DNA from: Pseudomonas sp. GM74
GTDB taxonomy: Bacteria; Pseudomonadota; Gammaproteobacteria; Pseudomonadales; Pseudomonadaceae
Assembly: GCF_000282455.1 (NCBI RefSeq)
Contig: NZ_AKJG01000052.1
Coordinates: 1 to 37,766 of the forward strand
Length of the DNA: 37,766 bases
Reading direction: 5' to 3'
Every line of letters starts with the position of its first letter. The stretch's first letter is position 1. The position numbers and the translations under genes are program-made. Of this stretch, positions 9,281 to 22,528 are shown in pieces. The notes under the pieces are model-generated. The model saw nothing but the letters and a program-made list of their open reading frames with translations, was not told the DNA's origin and did no database searches.

Positions 9281-10273
9281 ATGACTGCCCATCGAATTGG
9301 TTTCCTGATTTGGCCCAGCACTAAAGCACTGACGCTTGCGCTGGCTGAGGAGGCCTTGCGTGTTGCCCAGCGTGTGCATCCGGACGTGGTTTACGAACTG
9401 TCGTTCCTGCAGGCCGAAGCCATTACAGAAGCCGCGGCCGAAAGCGCCTGGCAATTGCCGGGTGAGGCATGGACAGGCAAGCTGGAAAACTTCCAGAAAC
9501 TGTTCCTGCTCGCTGACGAGCCACCGACCGCACTGGCGCCGGCGCTCAGCAGTGCGCTCAAACAGCTGGTGCGTTCCGGTTGCGTGATCGGCGGTCTGTC
9601 GGCCGGTGTCTACCCGTTGGCGCAACTCGGTTTGCTCGATGGCTATCGCGCGGCCGTGCATTGGCGCTGGCAGGATGATTTCGCCGAACGCTTCCCCAAG
9701 GTCATCGCCACCAGTCACCTGTTCGACTGGGATCGGGATCGCCTGACGGCGTGCGGTGGCATGTCGGTACTCGATTTGCTGCTGGCGGTGCTGGCCCGCG
9801 ACCATGGTGCGGAGTTGGCGGGTGCGGTATCCGAAGAACTGGTGGTCGAGCGCATCCGCGAGGGCGGCGAGCGCCAGCGTATCCCGTTGCAGAACCGCCT
9901 CGGCTCCAGCCATCCGAAGCTCACCCAGGCGGTGTTGCTTATGGAAGCCAACATCGAAGAACCGCTGACCACCGACGAAATCGCCCAGCACGTGTGCGTG
10001 TCCCGTCGGCAGCTGGAGCGGATCTTCAAGCAATACCTCAACCGTGTGCCGAGCCAGTATTACCTGGAGCTGCGCCTGAACAAGGCCCGGCAGATGTTGA
10101 TGCAAACCAGCAAGTCGATCATCCAGATCGGCTTGTCGTGTGGCTTCTCCTCGGGGCCGCACTTCTCCAGCGCCTATCGCAATTTCTTCGGTGCCACGCC
10201 GCGGGAAGATCGCAACCAGCGGCGCAGCAGCAGCCCGTTCGAGTTGTCGTCGGTGCCGCAGGAGCGCGGTTGA
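9281..10273 (+). CDS. argR: ArgR, AraC-family transcriptional regulator of arginine metabolism
   Basis: The 330-residue protein is the pseudomonad ArgR, unrelated to the E. coli repressor of that name. The N-terminal ~190 residues form a class I glutamine-amidotransferase/DJ-1-like domain (note CVIGGLSAGVYPLAQLGLL). The C-terminal ~100 residues are an AraC-type double helix-turn-helix (LTTDEIAQHVCVSRRQLERIF, then IIQIGLSCGFSSGPHFSSAYR). I chose the start at MTAHRIGFLIWPST, which matches the recalled P. aeruginosa protein. Upstream in-frame codons add 28 residues unlike the family. It is known to activate aot and aru and to repress arginine biosynthesis genes. It ends three bases from the stop of the convergent LRR gene. 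Confidence 0.94.
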   Translation: MTAHRIGFLIWPSTKALTLALAEEALRVAQRVHPDVVYELSFLQAEAITEAAAESAWQLPGEAWTGKLENFQKLFLLADEPPTALAPALSSALKQLVRSGCVIGGLSAGVYPLAQLGLLDGYRAAVHWRWQDDFAERFPKVIATSHLFDWDRDRLTACGGMSVLDLLLAVLARDHGAELAGAVSEELVVERIREGGERQRIPLQNRLGSSHPKLTQAVLLMEANIEEPLTTDEIAQHVCVSRRQLERIFKQYLNRVPSQYYLELRLNKARQMLMQTSKSIIQIGLSCGFSSGPHFSSAYRNFFGATPREDRNQRRSSSPFELSSVPQERG

Positions 10274-10276
10274 GGC

Positions 10277-13200
10277 TTACTCGTCAGGCTCGGAATCTTC
10301 CGACGTCGACACCTCCATTTCCGCTCGTTGGATGACGGCCTCTACACTAAAATCCGTGGTGGTTTTTTTGAAGTAGGCGATAAGGATTTGCAGGCTCTGT
10401 TCGTTTAGCGGATTGCCTCGCAGATTGATGCTTTCGGCGATTTCCAGCGGCAGTTCCAGAATGTCGCTGGGGATGTGAACGATCTGGTTGTCACTTAAGT
10501 CCACCAACTCCAATGACTTCAACTGCAATAAGCCAGCGGGCAGTTCACTGATGCCGGAGTCGCTCAGGATCAGCATTGCGAGGTTGGACATCTGGCTGAC
10601 GTCTGGTGCAAGTGCAAGCGGATTGTCACTCAAATCCAGATAGTCGAGGCGTTCCATTCCCGCCAATCCCTGGATGTCGTTTGTGCTCAGGGTCAGATTG
10701 CATTCGCTCAGAGTCAGTGCCCTCAGATTGCCCATTTTGATAATCGCGTCTGGAATTTCACGCAGTGTGTATTCGCGCACGGTCAGACTCTTGAGGTGCG
10801 AAAAACCTTGCAGAAAAGGTCCGGCACCCGACGTTATTCCAGCGTCGCTGCGCAAGTTCAAGGCCGTGACATGACTGAAGTCCGCGCTCAGTGCGGGTAG
10901 ATCACCGGTGATGATCGTGCTCAGGGTCATCTCATAAGTGAGCTCGGACGATTCATTGAAATCGTCCAGATCGGTTTCCCGACGCCAGCAGCGTTCCATC
11001 AACAGCTTGAACTCATCGCGGTTGAGGTGCTCGAGCAAAAGTTGTTGAGCAGTGAAGGGTTGACCACTGTCGGGATGAACGGCCGGGATATCGGCGGTCC
11101 AGGCGGCCAGTTCGTTGCGCAACGTCTCGTACTCGGTTTCCAGGCGTGCCAGTTCGGTTCTGCCGTCGGCGAGCGTACCGGGCAGGCGATAGATGAAGTC
11201 GCTGGCTTGCTCATGATCCAGCCTTGGATAAAGCACTTGCAGACGCTGGATGTCGGCCTGGCCGGCAAAGATGCCAAAGTCGTGGCGAGTCTGGTTGAAG
11301 TGGACTTTTATCCGCTCGCGACCGGCAGTGGAGATCGGGTTGCCACCCATATCGAACCCTTCCTGCACGCTGTTCGGCAAACTGAACAGCGCGGCGGGAA
11401 GCTCTGTGATCCGGTTGTCGTTGAGTAGCGCGGTACGAAGGCGGGGGCGCGACATCAATCCGGGTGGCACTTCGGACAGGCCGGTACCGGAAACATCGAT
11501 GTAGTTCAGGTCTGGCATGTTCTCCAGAGTTGGAACCAACCCAAGAGGGTTTTTATAAAAGTCGATCACCTGAAGATTGTTCAACGAGGCCAATACGGTC
11601 TGGCTTCGTGCGTTGAGGGTGACTGCGCAGTCGCTCAGGATCAACTCGTTGAGCTGTGGCCATTGCTCAATGGCATCCGGCAGTTGACCGAGGTTGAAAT
11701 TGCGTAGCGCCAGCCGATGCAGGCCGGAAAATCTCTTGAGGAATTCGTTCACCCCGGTGGTGGTGCGATGACCCTCCAGCATCAAGTTGTGAACTTGCGC
11801 AAATTCGACGCTCAGCCTGGGTAGCTCCCCCCATATTGGCTGGGAGAACTGAAAGGAAACCTGTGCGTCATTGGCGCTATCCCAAGTGGACTGGCGACGC
11901 CAGCAGTCCAGCAATTGTCCCATCAGCTGGCGACGGATGTGTTGTTGGTTGCGTATTTGGCCGGCGCTGAAGCTGATTTGCATGTCCGGAGCGAATCGTG
12001 GGACTTCAATGAACCAGTTATTGAGCTCTTCAAACAACTGCGCGTGCTGGTTGAACAGTCGATGCAACTGCGCACGGGGGCCGTCGGGATGCAGCTGCAA
12101 TCGCTCGACGAAACGTTGCAGTTGCTCCGGCATCAAGTGCGGAAACAGTGAGTGTGCCCTGGTTTGGAGGTTGGGGGTGTTTGTGGGCACGCGCCGATAG
12201 CCATCGGTGCCGCCAAGCAAACGCATCACGGTGGGATCGTAGGTGGTTTTAAGGATCGGGTGCTGTGCGAGCAGCAAACGCAATGCGTCACGATCCAGTG
12301 CATGTTCACGAATCATTTGCTGGAGTCTTTCACCCTCGCCGATGTTGACGTTCAAGGCGATTCGCTCGCTGTCGGGCAACGCCTGCAACAGGCTTGAATA
12401 CAGTGTGTCGGCATTGTTGAGAGGTTCTCCGTCAGCATCAAAGGCTTCATAGGCGCCTTCGGCGTTCAATGCCAGCACCTTGCGCGACGCAGCTTCTGGA
12501 TTGCCGATGCTGTCGATCAGTTGACCGTCTTTTGTGTAGTTGCGGATTTCCAGTCGGACTTGTCCCGACCAGCCTGGCAAGCGTTCCAGCGAATGCAGGG
12601 CCAATCGATGGGTGTCAATGTTGTGGGATGTCGATGGCAGATCGAGCCCTTCACAGGCACGTGTAATTCGCACTTGAAGGTTTGCCTGCTGCGCCATCTC
12701 ACGCAGGCGTATTGGCACTTTCCCATTTTCGATCTGACGCCGCTCTGCGGTATTGGCACTGTCGAGCAACGCCTCGGCAACACTGGTGGGCAGGCCCGGT
12801 TCAGCGTCTTTGATACGTTGCACCGATGAACTGACGCCATGTTCAAGCCGGCGGTAGCGTTGTTCGAACAAAATGTGCCTTTTTGTCTGCGCCAGTGTTG
12901 CCAGGTGGTGGCGCAAGGTTCGGGCCCGGTTTGCAAGGCTGGGTGTGGGTGCACCGAACTCCTCCTGCATCAGTGTCCTTACTTCGCTATCGCTCAGGGT
13001 TTGCAACACAGTCTGCAGCAAGTCGTTATCAACCAGTCGTGCCAGGTCGATCTGCACCAAAGTCTGGTCTGCGGCGGCGCGCTCCCAAACGGTGTTCGCC
13101 CCGTCAACCAGGCGCAGCCCTTGATTCGCCGGCCAGTAACCGTAATCGCAGAGCAGTTCCAGTTGTGTGGCCGGGTCGGCACTGAGGTAGTCGTCGGCGC

Positions 13201-15298
13201 GTTGGCTGTCGATCCGCTCGATGAAAATCTGAAGATCCTGATCAATCTTGAAACGCTCGAGCGTGTCGGCCAGCAATGGCGGCAGTTGTCCATTGCCTAC
13301 ATGCATTTTACGCAGGGCATTTTCGTGGCTGCCGCTGATGCTCAACATGCGTTCGCGCTCGCTCGATGAAAAGCGCTGCATGTCGGCACCGATACGCCGC
13401 AGCAGGGTGGTCTTGTCCCAGGTCAGTGGTTGATCGAGTACCGTTTGCCAGGCGCCTTGGCCATTGTGCGCCAGGGCCGGTTGATAGGCGTCGGAGCGAG
13501 TGGGGTGTTCGATGCGATGCTGGCCGGTCAGCGGATCGTCAGTGACGAAATATTGTTTGCCTTCCAGTGAGAGCACGGTTTTGCCCTGGTGCCGATGCAG
13601 TCCCTGCGCATCAGTCTTTGCCTGCTCGGGCAGCGCGATGGATTGCTGGTAGGACGTCAGGTCCGGCTTCCAGTAACGGGCCTGGCCATTCGGCCGTTTG
13701 ACTGAGTTGAAACGATCGATGAACTGTACGATTTCCCGTGGCAACACTGCACGAAATTCACCTGCTGCGATCACGCCGCCCGCAGCAAAGGTGCCCACTT
13801 GCACGGCGGATTCAACGGCACCGATCAAATGCCCTATGGCTTCCCGGCCCTGTCCTTCGGCCCAGTCGATGATACCTTCGAAGGTTTCATCGAGTAACTG
13901 GTACGCCATGTAAGCCATCATCAGCTCGCCAAGAAACGGTACGAACGGCAGAGCGATAAACGCTGCAATGTTCAGCAGCGCCGAGGCGATTTCGGTGAAG
14001 GAGTCCCACAGCGCCCAGCGCGCCTTGCGGTCGACTGTGGTGGTGGAAACGGCGATGACCCGTGCATCGTTGAGGATCTTGTCGAGTTTGCGCTGATACA
14101 GATGAATCCACAGGTCACCCTTGATCGGTGCCGATCTCAGCCCCAGGTTTGCGCGCGGGTTTGGGGACTCTCTCCAGGTAGGGCGTGAATCGTCCGGTTC
14201 GACCGGTTGCCATGTGACAGGCGTGAGCGATTGGTTCAATTGCGAGAAAAAATACCCGCGATCTTCATGGTTGATGAAACGACTGAAAAACTGTTGATAG
14301 GCCGGGTCACGCAGGCGCTCGCCGAGTTCCAGCGCGAATGCCGCAGAAGTGGGATAGGCCTTGATCGGATGCAGGGGGTCATCGGGAATGTAGGCCACCA
14401 CACTGACCGTTTCGCGAGCACCCAGCAGATCCGGCGCAAACAGCACGATGCCCGTCAGGCGGGCATTCATGAGCGTCAATTCGTGAGCGCCCCATGCTTG
14501 ACCGTGCAACCGCAGATTCGGTAGCCCGTCGATCAGGCCCAGGATCAGGCGCTGGATACCGCTGCCCAAAAAATTTTGCATGTGCGCCATGTGCAAGGCC
14601 GCTGTCAGCGCTGTTTTCTGGCTCTCGTGAATTTTGGGCTGCAGGATGGCTGCGACTACCGGGTTGCTGATGCCAAGATTTTCTTCCAGATAGGTTTTAT
14701 AGCGCTCGCCAATGTCCAGGTCTCGGCACAGGCGGGTAAACGCCGCGATGGGCATCTTTTCCAGAATCGTTGGCAGGGTGGTGAACTGCCCGGTGGAAGA
14801 GGGGGGTGTGATGTAGGTCGAGGCGGGTTCAAAGGCGTCAGTTTCGGTTTCAGCGTTTTCGAAATTGTGCAGCGCCGCGTCCAGCAGCGACACGGTCCAG
14901 ATGCGTGCAGCCCCGGACTTCATGCGCAGCCAGGGGATGTGTACGGGAATATAAAGGCGCAGAAAGATTTTGCTGACGTCCAGTTCCAGGTCGAAACGAC
15001 TCTTGAGTGCCGCTTTCAGCAGCGGTTCGGCGAAGGCTGAGGGATTCAGCAGATTCGCCAGGGCCTGATCAACCCGACCCTGGCTCAGCGCATGGGTGGA
15101 AATCAGTTGGCTGAGTTCAGCGTGTTGATCTCGCGAGGCATTCTTGAGGCTGGCCGCCATTTTCGGATTGACGTTGCTCAGCGCTTCACGACGTTGTGTG
15201 GTTGCCTGGCGCAGCCAGGAAGGAATGATATTGAGCAGATGCTGATAATGTGCATCGGGCCTGGAAGCCTCGAAGATGTCGCTATGGTCGGTATTCAT
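10277..15298 (-). CDS. Giant DUF6543/leucine-rich-repeat protein, toxin- or effector-like, without a ligase domain
   Basis: The 1673-residue protein resembles the large Pseudomonas proteins annotated as dermonecrotic-toxin-domain (DUF6543) or LRR/NEL proteins. Residues ~1-365 match the DUF6543-type N-terminus (FEASRPDAHYQ, AYPTSAAFALELGERLRDPAYQQFFSRFI). A hydrophobic stretch lies near 436-470 and a glycine/alanine-rich one near 500-512. Residues ~1051-1334 and ~1356-1645 are two copies of one unit: helical lead-in, CWRR motif, then leucine-rich repeats. The protein ends in an acidic tail. No C-terminal NEL E3-ligase domain with its CxD cysteine is seen, although relatives often have one. MNTDHSDIFEASRP is preferred as the start; an upstream ATG at 15367 would add 23 residues, and neither has a good ribosome-binding site. 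No secretion signal is evident. It lies divergent from aruC. Confidence 0.8.
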   Translation of the reverse strand: MNTDHSDIFEASRPDAHYQHLLNIIPSWLRQATTQRREALSNVNPKMAASLKNASRDQHAELSQLISTHALSQGRVDQALANLLNPSAFAEPLLKAALKSRFDLELDVSKIFLRLYIPVHIPWLRMKSGAARIWTVSLLDAALHNFENAETETDAFEPASTYITPPSSTGQFTTLPTILEKMPIAAFTRLCRDLDIGERYKTYLEENLGISNPVVAAILQPKIHESQKTALTAALHMAHMQNFLGSGIQRLILGLIDGLPNLRLHGQAWGAHELTLMNARLTGIVLFAPDLLGARETVSVVAYIPDDPLHPIKAYPTSAAFALELGERLRDPAYQQFFSRFINHEDRGYFFSQLNQSLTPVTWQPVEPDDSRPTWRESPNPRANLGLRSAPIKGDLWIHLYQRKLDKILNDARVIAVSTTTVDRKARWALWDSFTEIASALLNIAAFIALPFVPFLGELMMAYMAYQLLDETFEGIIDWAEGQGREAIGHLIGAVESAVQVGTFAAGGVIAAGEFRAVLPREIVQFIDRFNSVKRPNGQARYWKPDLTSYQQSIALPEQAKTDAQGLHRHQGKTVLSLEGKQYFVTDDPLTGQHRIEHPTRSDAYQPALAHNGQGAWQTVLDQPLTWDKTTLLRRIGADMQRFSSSERERMLSISGSHENALRKMHVGNGQLPPLLADTLERFKIDQDLQIFIERIDSQRADDYLSADPATQLELLCDYGYWPANQGLRLVDGANTVWERAAADQTLVQIDLARLVDNDLLQTVLQTLSDSEVRTLMQEEFGAPTPSLANRARTLRHHLATLAQTKRHILFEQRYRRLEHGVSSSVQRIKDAEPGLPTSVAEALLDSANTAERRQIENGKVPIRLREMAQQANLQVRITRACEGLDLPSTSHNIDTHRLALHSLERLPGWSGQVRLEIRNYTKDGQLIDSIGNPEAASRKVLALNAEGAYEAFDADGEPLNNADTLYSSLLQALPDSERIALNVNIGEGERLQQMIREHALDRDALRLLLAQHPILKTTYDPTVMRLLGGTDGYRRVPTNTPNLQTRAHSLFPHLMPEQLQRFVERLQLHPDGPRAQLHRLFNQHAQLFEELNNWFIEVPRFAPDMQISFSAGQIRNQQHIRRQLMGQLLDCWRRQSTWDSANDAQVSFQFSQPIWGELPRLSVEFAQVHNLMLEGHRTTTGVNEFLKRFSGLHRLALRNFNLGQLPDAIEQWPQLNELILSDCAVTLNARSQTVLASLNNLQVIDFYKNPLGLVPTLENMPDLNYIDVSGTGLSEVPPGLMSRPRLRTALLNDNRITELPAALFSLPNSVQEGFDMGGNPISTAGRERIKVHFNQTRHDFGIFAGQADIQRLQVLYPRLDHEQASDFIYRLPGTLADGRTELARLETEYETLRNELAAWTADIPAVHPDSGQPFTAQQLLLEHLNRDEFKLLMERCWRRETDLDDFNESSELTYEMTLSTIITGDLPALSADFSHVTALNLRSDAGITSGAGPFLQGFSHLKSLTVREYTLREIPDAIIKMGNLRALTLSECNLTLSTNDIQGLAGMERLDYLDLSDNPLALAPDVSQMSNLAMLILSDSGISELPAGLLQLKSLELVDLSDNQIVHIPSDILELPLEIAESINLRGNPLNEQSLQILIAYFKKTTTDFSVEAVIQRAEMEVSTSEDSEPDE

Positions 15299-15438
15299 GC
15301 GGATAGGGGCCGTGTTTATTGAGAGGCGCCTAGGAAAACCCGTAAACACGAACGACGTGCGGTACATATTTACTGCACGGGTCGAATCGGCATCGGTATC
15401 AACGATGCAACCTGCCGAAAACCTGCGCCGCCAGTTAA

Positions 15439-16827
<1,389 letters not shown>

Positions 16828-16834
16828 TAGACCC

Positions 16835-16862
16835 TTCGACGCCTGACCTTTCAGGCGTCGAA
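16835..16862 (+). terminator. Strong hairpin in the aruC-aruF gap, no T run
   Basis: TTCGACGCCTGA and TCAGGCGTCGAA form a perfect 12-bp stem with a CCTT loop, eight bases past the aruC stop. Only a weak AT-rich tail follows, so it may be a leaky terminator or an mRNA-end stabiliser that sets aruC apart from aruFGDB. Confidence 0.6.
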
Positions 16863-16890
16863 CCCAATTTTATATGCCGGGCACATTCCC

Positions 16891-16980
16891 TGTGGGAGCG
16901 GGCTTGCCCGCGATGAGGGCCTGACAGCCGACTTCATTGTTATCTGACAGGACGCCATCGCGGGCAAGCCCGCTCCCACA
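16891..16980. repeat. REPIN inside the aru operon (aruC-aruF)
   Basis: TGTGGGAGCGGGCTTGCCCG and CGGGCAAGCCCGCTCCCACA arms face each other across 90 bases, in the usual orientation. The element lies between two same-strand pathway genes. Confidence 0.9.
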
Positions 16981-17030
16981 GGATTCGGGCATGTTTTCTA
17001 TAGATATCTTAAGAGAAAAGGAGTGACACC

Positions 17031-18050
17031 ATGCTGGTGATGCGCCCCGCGCAAATGGCTGATCTGGGCGAGGTACAGCGTCTGGCTGCGGACAGCCCGA
17101 TTGGTGTCACTTCCTTGCCGGATGACGTTGAACGCCTGAGCGACAAGATCGCGGCAAGCGAAGCTTCGTTCGCCGCCGAAGTGAGTTTCAACGGTGAGGA
17201 AAGCTATTTCTTCGTCCTCGAAGACTCTGCCACCGGCAAGCTGGTCGGTTGCTCGGCCATCGTGGCATCGGCCGGTTATTCCGAGCCGTTCTACAGCTTC
17301 CGCAACGAAACGTTCGTGCACGCTTCGCGTGAGCTGAAGATTCACAACAAGATCCACGTGCTCTCGCAGTGCCATGACCTGACCGGCAACAGCTTGCTGA
17401 CCAGCTTCTACGTACAGCGCGATCTGGTGGGTTCGCCGTGGTCGGAACTCAACTCCCGTGGCCGTTTGCTGTTCGTGGCCAGCCATCCGGAGCGTTTTGC
17501 CGATTCCGTGGTGACCGAGATCGTCGGTTACAGCGATGAAAACGGCGACTCGCCTTTCTGGGATGCCATCGGGCGCAACTTCTTCGACCTCAACTACGCT
17601 GAAGCCGAGCGTCTGTGCGGCCTGAAGAGCCGTACGTTCCTCGCCGAACTGATGCCGCATTACCCGATCTACGTGCCCCTGCTGCCGGACTCCGCGCAAG
17701 AAGCCATGGGCCAGGTGCACCCGCGGGCGCAGATCACCTTCGACATCCTGATGCGCGAAGGCTTCGAAACCGATCACTACATCGACATTTTCGACGGCGG
17801 CCCGACCCTGCATGCCCGCGTCTCGGGGATCCGTTCGATCGCCCAGAGCCGCGTGGTGCCGGTAAAGATCGGCGAGCCGGTCAAAGGTGTCGGTCGTCAG
17901 TACCTGGTCGCCAATGCCCAGTTGCAGGATTACCGCGCTGTGATGCTCGAGCTCGATTACGCGCCGGGCAAACCGGTGACCCTGGATCTGGAAGCGGCCG
18001 AAGCCCTGGGCGTCGGTGAAGGTGCCAGCGTGCGCCTGGTGGCGGTTTAA
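17031..18050 (+). CDS. aruF: Arginine/ornithine N-succinyltransferase, alpha subunit
   Basis: The 339-residue protein is one of the two paralogous subunits of arginine N-succinyltransferase, which commits arginine to the AST pathway by succinylating its alpha-amino group from succinyl-CoA. The family is GNAT-like: the start MLVMRPAQMADLGEVQRLA and the YFFVLEDS...LVGCSAIV segment belong to the acyltransferase fold, and CHDLTGNSLLTSFYV and FLAELMPHYPIYVPLLP are conserved between the two subunits. AAGGAG lies shortly before the ATG. In P. aeruginosa AruF and AruG form a mixed oligomer. It follows aruC after a hairpin and a REPIN. Confidence 0.95.
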   Translation: MLVMRPAQMADLGEVQRLAADSPIGVTSLPDDVERLSDKIAASEASFAAEVSFNGEESYFFVLEDSATGKLVGCSAIVASAGYSEPFYSFRNETFVHASRELKIHNKIHVLSQCHDLTGNSLLTSFYVQRDLVGSPWSELNSRGRLLFVASHPERFADSVVTEIVGYSDENGDSPFWDAIGRNFFDLNYAEAERLCGLKSRTFLAELMPHYPIYVPLLPDSAQEAMGQVHPRAQITFDILMREGFETDHYIDIFDGGPTLHARVSGIRSIAQSRVVPVKIGEPVKGVGRQYLVANAQLQDYRAVMLELDYAPGKPVTLDLEAAEALGVGEGASVRLVAV

Positions 18051-18123
18051 CGCCTGCTTTAAAGAATGCTTAGAAAGCAGCGAGTTTCACGGGTGGCGCA
18101 AGCGGCCCGTTTGAGGAGATAGC

Positions 18124-20615
<2,492 letters not shown>

Positions 20616-20622
20616 GGCTTTA

Positions 20623-20755
20623 TGTAGCAGCTGCCGAAGGCTGCGTTCGGCTGCGCAGCAGTCGCCATTACGGTATCCATGATTCTGATCCGGAAACACG
20701 GTGTACCGATTTACGACTGCTTTGCAGCCGAACGCAGCCTTCGGCAGCTGCTACA
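20623..20755. repeat. Long perfect inverted repeat inside the aru operon (aruD-aruB)
   Basis: Bases 20623-20654 and 20724-20755 are exact inverted copies of 32 bases (core CAGCTGCCGAAGGCTGCG). This is the second palindrome class of the window, related to the inner arms of the nested element at 9.1 kb. Confidence 0.9.
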
Positions 20756-20818
20756 CAGATTGCATTCCAGTCATTTTTATTGATGCCTATAACAACAGAT
20801 TCTCGTGGAGCCTCGCTG

Positions 20819-22165
20819 ATGAAATCCTATGAAGTCAATTTTGACGGTCTAGTGGGGCCGACCCATAACTACGGCGGCCTGTCCTACGGCAACGTCGCGT
20901 CCCAGAGCAACAGCCAGCAGTCTTCCAACCCCAAGGAAGCGGCGCTGCAAGGCCTGGCGAAGATGAAAGCGCTGATGGAAATGGGTTTCCAGCAAGGCGT
21001 GCTGGCACCGCAGGAGCGCCCGGATGTGGCCGCACTGCGTCGCCTGGGTTTTGGCGGCACCGACGCTCAAGTGATCGAGCGCGCCGCCAAAGACGCGATG
21101 CCGCTGCTGGTGGCCAGTTGCTCGGCCTCGAGCATGTGGGTGGCCAACGCCGCCACCGTCAGCCCGAGCGCTGACACCGCTGACGGCCGTGTGCATTTCA
21201 CCGCTGCCAACCTCAATTGCAAATATCACCGCAGCATCGAACACCCGACCACCAGCCGCGTGCTGGGTGCGATGTTCGCTGATCAGAAACACTTCGCTCA
21301 CCACGCCGCCTTGCCGGCCGTGGCGCAGTTCGGTGACGAAGGCGCGGCCAACCACACCCGTTTCTGCCGTGAATACGGCGAAGCCGGTGTCGAGTTCTTC
21401 GTGTTCGGCCGCAGTGCGTTCGACACCCGCTACCCGGCTCCACAGAAGTACCCGGCGCGCCAGACCCTCGAAGCGTCCCAGGCCGTTGCCCGTTTGCACG
21501 GCTTGAGCGATGACGGCGTGGTCTACGCCCAGCAGAACCCGTCGGTGATCGATCAGGGCGTGTTCCACAACGACGTGATCGCCGTCGGTAATGGTGAAGT
21601 GCTGTTCTATCACGAGGATGCGTTCCTCGAGACCGAGAAAATGCTCGCGGAACTGCAGAGCAAACTCGCCAAGGTCGGCGGGAAATTTCAGTCAGTCTGC
21701 GTACCGCGTTCCGCGGTAAGCGTGGAAGATGCCGTTCGTTCCTACCTGTTCAATAGCCAGCTGCTGTCGCGCCCTGACGGCTCCATGCTGTTGATCGTGC
21801 CGGAAGAATGCCGTGGCAACGAGCGTGTCTGGCAATACCTGCAGGGTCTGACCAGCTCCGGCGGGCTGATCCGCGAAGTGAAAGTCTTCGATCTCAAGCA
21901 GAGCATGCAGAACGGCGGTGGCCCGGCTTGCCTGCGGCTGCGCGTCGCACTCAACGAAACCGAACTGGCGGCCGTCAACCCAGGGGTTATCATGACGGCA
22001 CCGTTGTACGGCACTCTGACCGAATGGGTCGAGAAGCACTACCGCGACCGCATGACCGAAAACGATCTGGCGGACCCGCAATTGCTGCTTGAGTGCCGGA
22101 CGGCACTGGATGAACTGACGCAAATCCTTAAACTGGGCGCGGTTTATCCATTCCAGATCAATTGA
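20819..22165 (+). CDS. aruB: N-succinylarginine dihydrolase
   Basis: The 448-residue hydrolase carries out the second AST step, splitting N2-succinylarginine to succinylornithine, two ammonia and CO2. It belongs to the amidinotransferase/guanidino-modifying fold. Recognisable segments are [15 protein letters not shown] at the N-terminus, [24 protein letters not shown], and [22 protein letters not shown] with conserved His and Asp. The C-terminal [16 protein letters not shown] contains the expected catalytic Cys. An upstream in-frame ATG exists, but the start at 20819 with GTGGAG before it matches the family. The gene is out of reaction order, as in P. aeruginosa. Confidence 0.96.
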   Translation: MKSYEVNFDGLVGPTHNYGGLSYGNVASQSNSQQSSNPKEAALQGLAKMKALMEMGFQQGVLAPQERPDVAALRRLGFGGTDAQVIERAAKDAMPLLVASCSASSMWVANAATVSPSADTADGRVHFTAANLNCKYHRSIEHPTTSRVLGAMFADQKHFAHHAALPAVAQFGDEGAANHTRFCREYGEAGVEFFVFGRSAFDTRYPAPQKYPARQTLEASQAVARLHGLSDDGVVYAQQNPSVIDQGVFHNDVIAVGNGEVLFYHEDAFLETEKMLAELQSKLAKVGGKFQSVCVPRSAVSVEDAVRSYLFNSQLLSRPDGSMLLIVPEECRGNERVWQYLQGLTSSGGLIREVKVFDLKQSMQNGGGPACLRLRVALNETELAAVNPGVIMTAPLYGTLTEWVEKHYRDRMTENDLADPQLLLECRTALDELTQILKLGAVYPFQIN

Positions 22166-22225
22166 TCGACGGTGCGCTGCCTCGGATGGCAGTGCACCGC
22201 TTCATCTCAAACGAGAGCGTAAAAC

Positions 22226-22516
22226 ATGAGCGATTCCCTGCAGCTGATCCTTGAAGACACCGACGGCAAGCAACTGGAGACTGTCTGCACCCGCGTCGCG
22301 GTCCTGTGGCAAGGCAAAGAGCTGTGGATCCAGCAGGACGGCCGTGGTCAGTTGCTGATCGGCGTGGACGTCGAAGAAGGCGATGCCGAATACGCCAACC
22401 TGCTGTTGCGCCCATTGGCGACTAATCTGGTAAGTCTGCAACTGGAGATGGAACCGGCTGACCTCACCGACGACGAGGAACATGTTCACGGCCCGGATTG
22501 CAACCACGACCACTAA
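22226..22516 (+). CDS. Conserved small acidic protein with His/Cys-rich tail (PA0900-like)
   Basis: This 96-residue protein lies between aruB and aruE, 60 bases after one and 12 before the other, so it is part of the operon. I recall an uncharacterised gene at the same place in P. aeruginosa (PA0900), and homologues carrying a doubtful topoisomerase II label. The body (SLQLILEDTDGKQLETVCTR) looks beta-rich and there is no signal peptide. The last residues, HVHGPDCNHDH, hold four His and one Cys with acidic neighbours, resembling metal-binding tails of SlyD- or HypB-type proteins. AruE next door is a zinc-dependent hydrolase. Function is unknown; a metal-handling role is inference. Confidence 0.85.
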   Translation: MSDSLQLILEDTDGKQLETVCTRVAVLWQGKELWIQQDGRGQLLIGVDVEEGDAEYANLLLRPLATNLVSLQLEMEPADLTDDEEHVHGPDCNHDH

Positions 22517-22528
22517 GGAAACCGCTCT

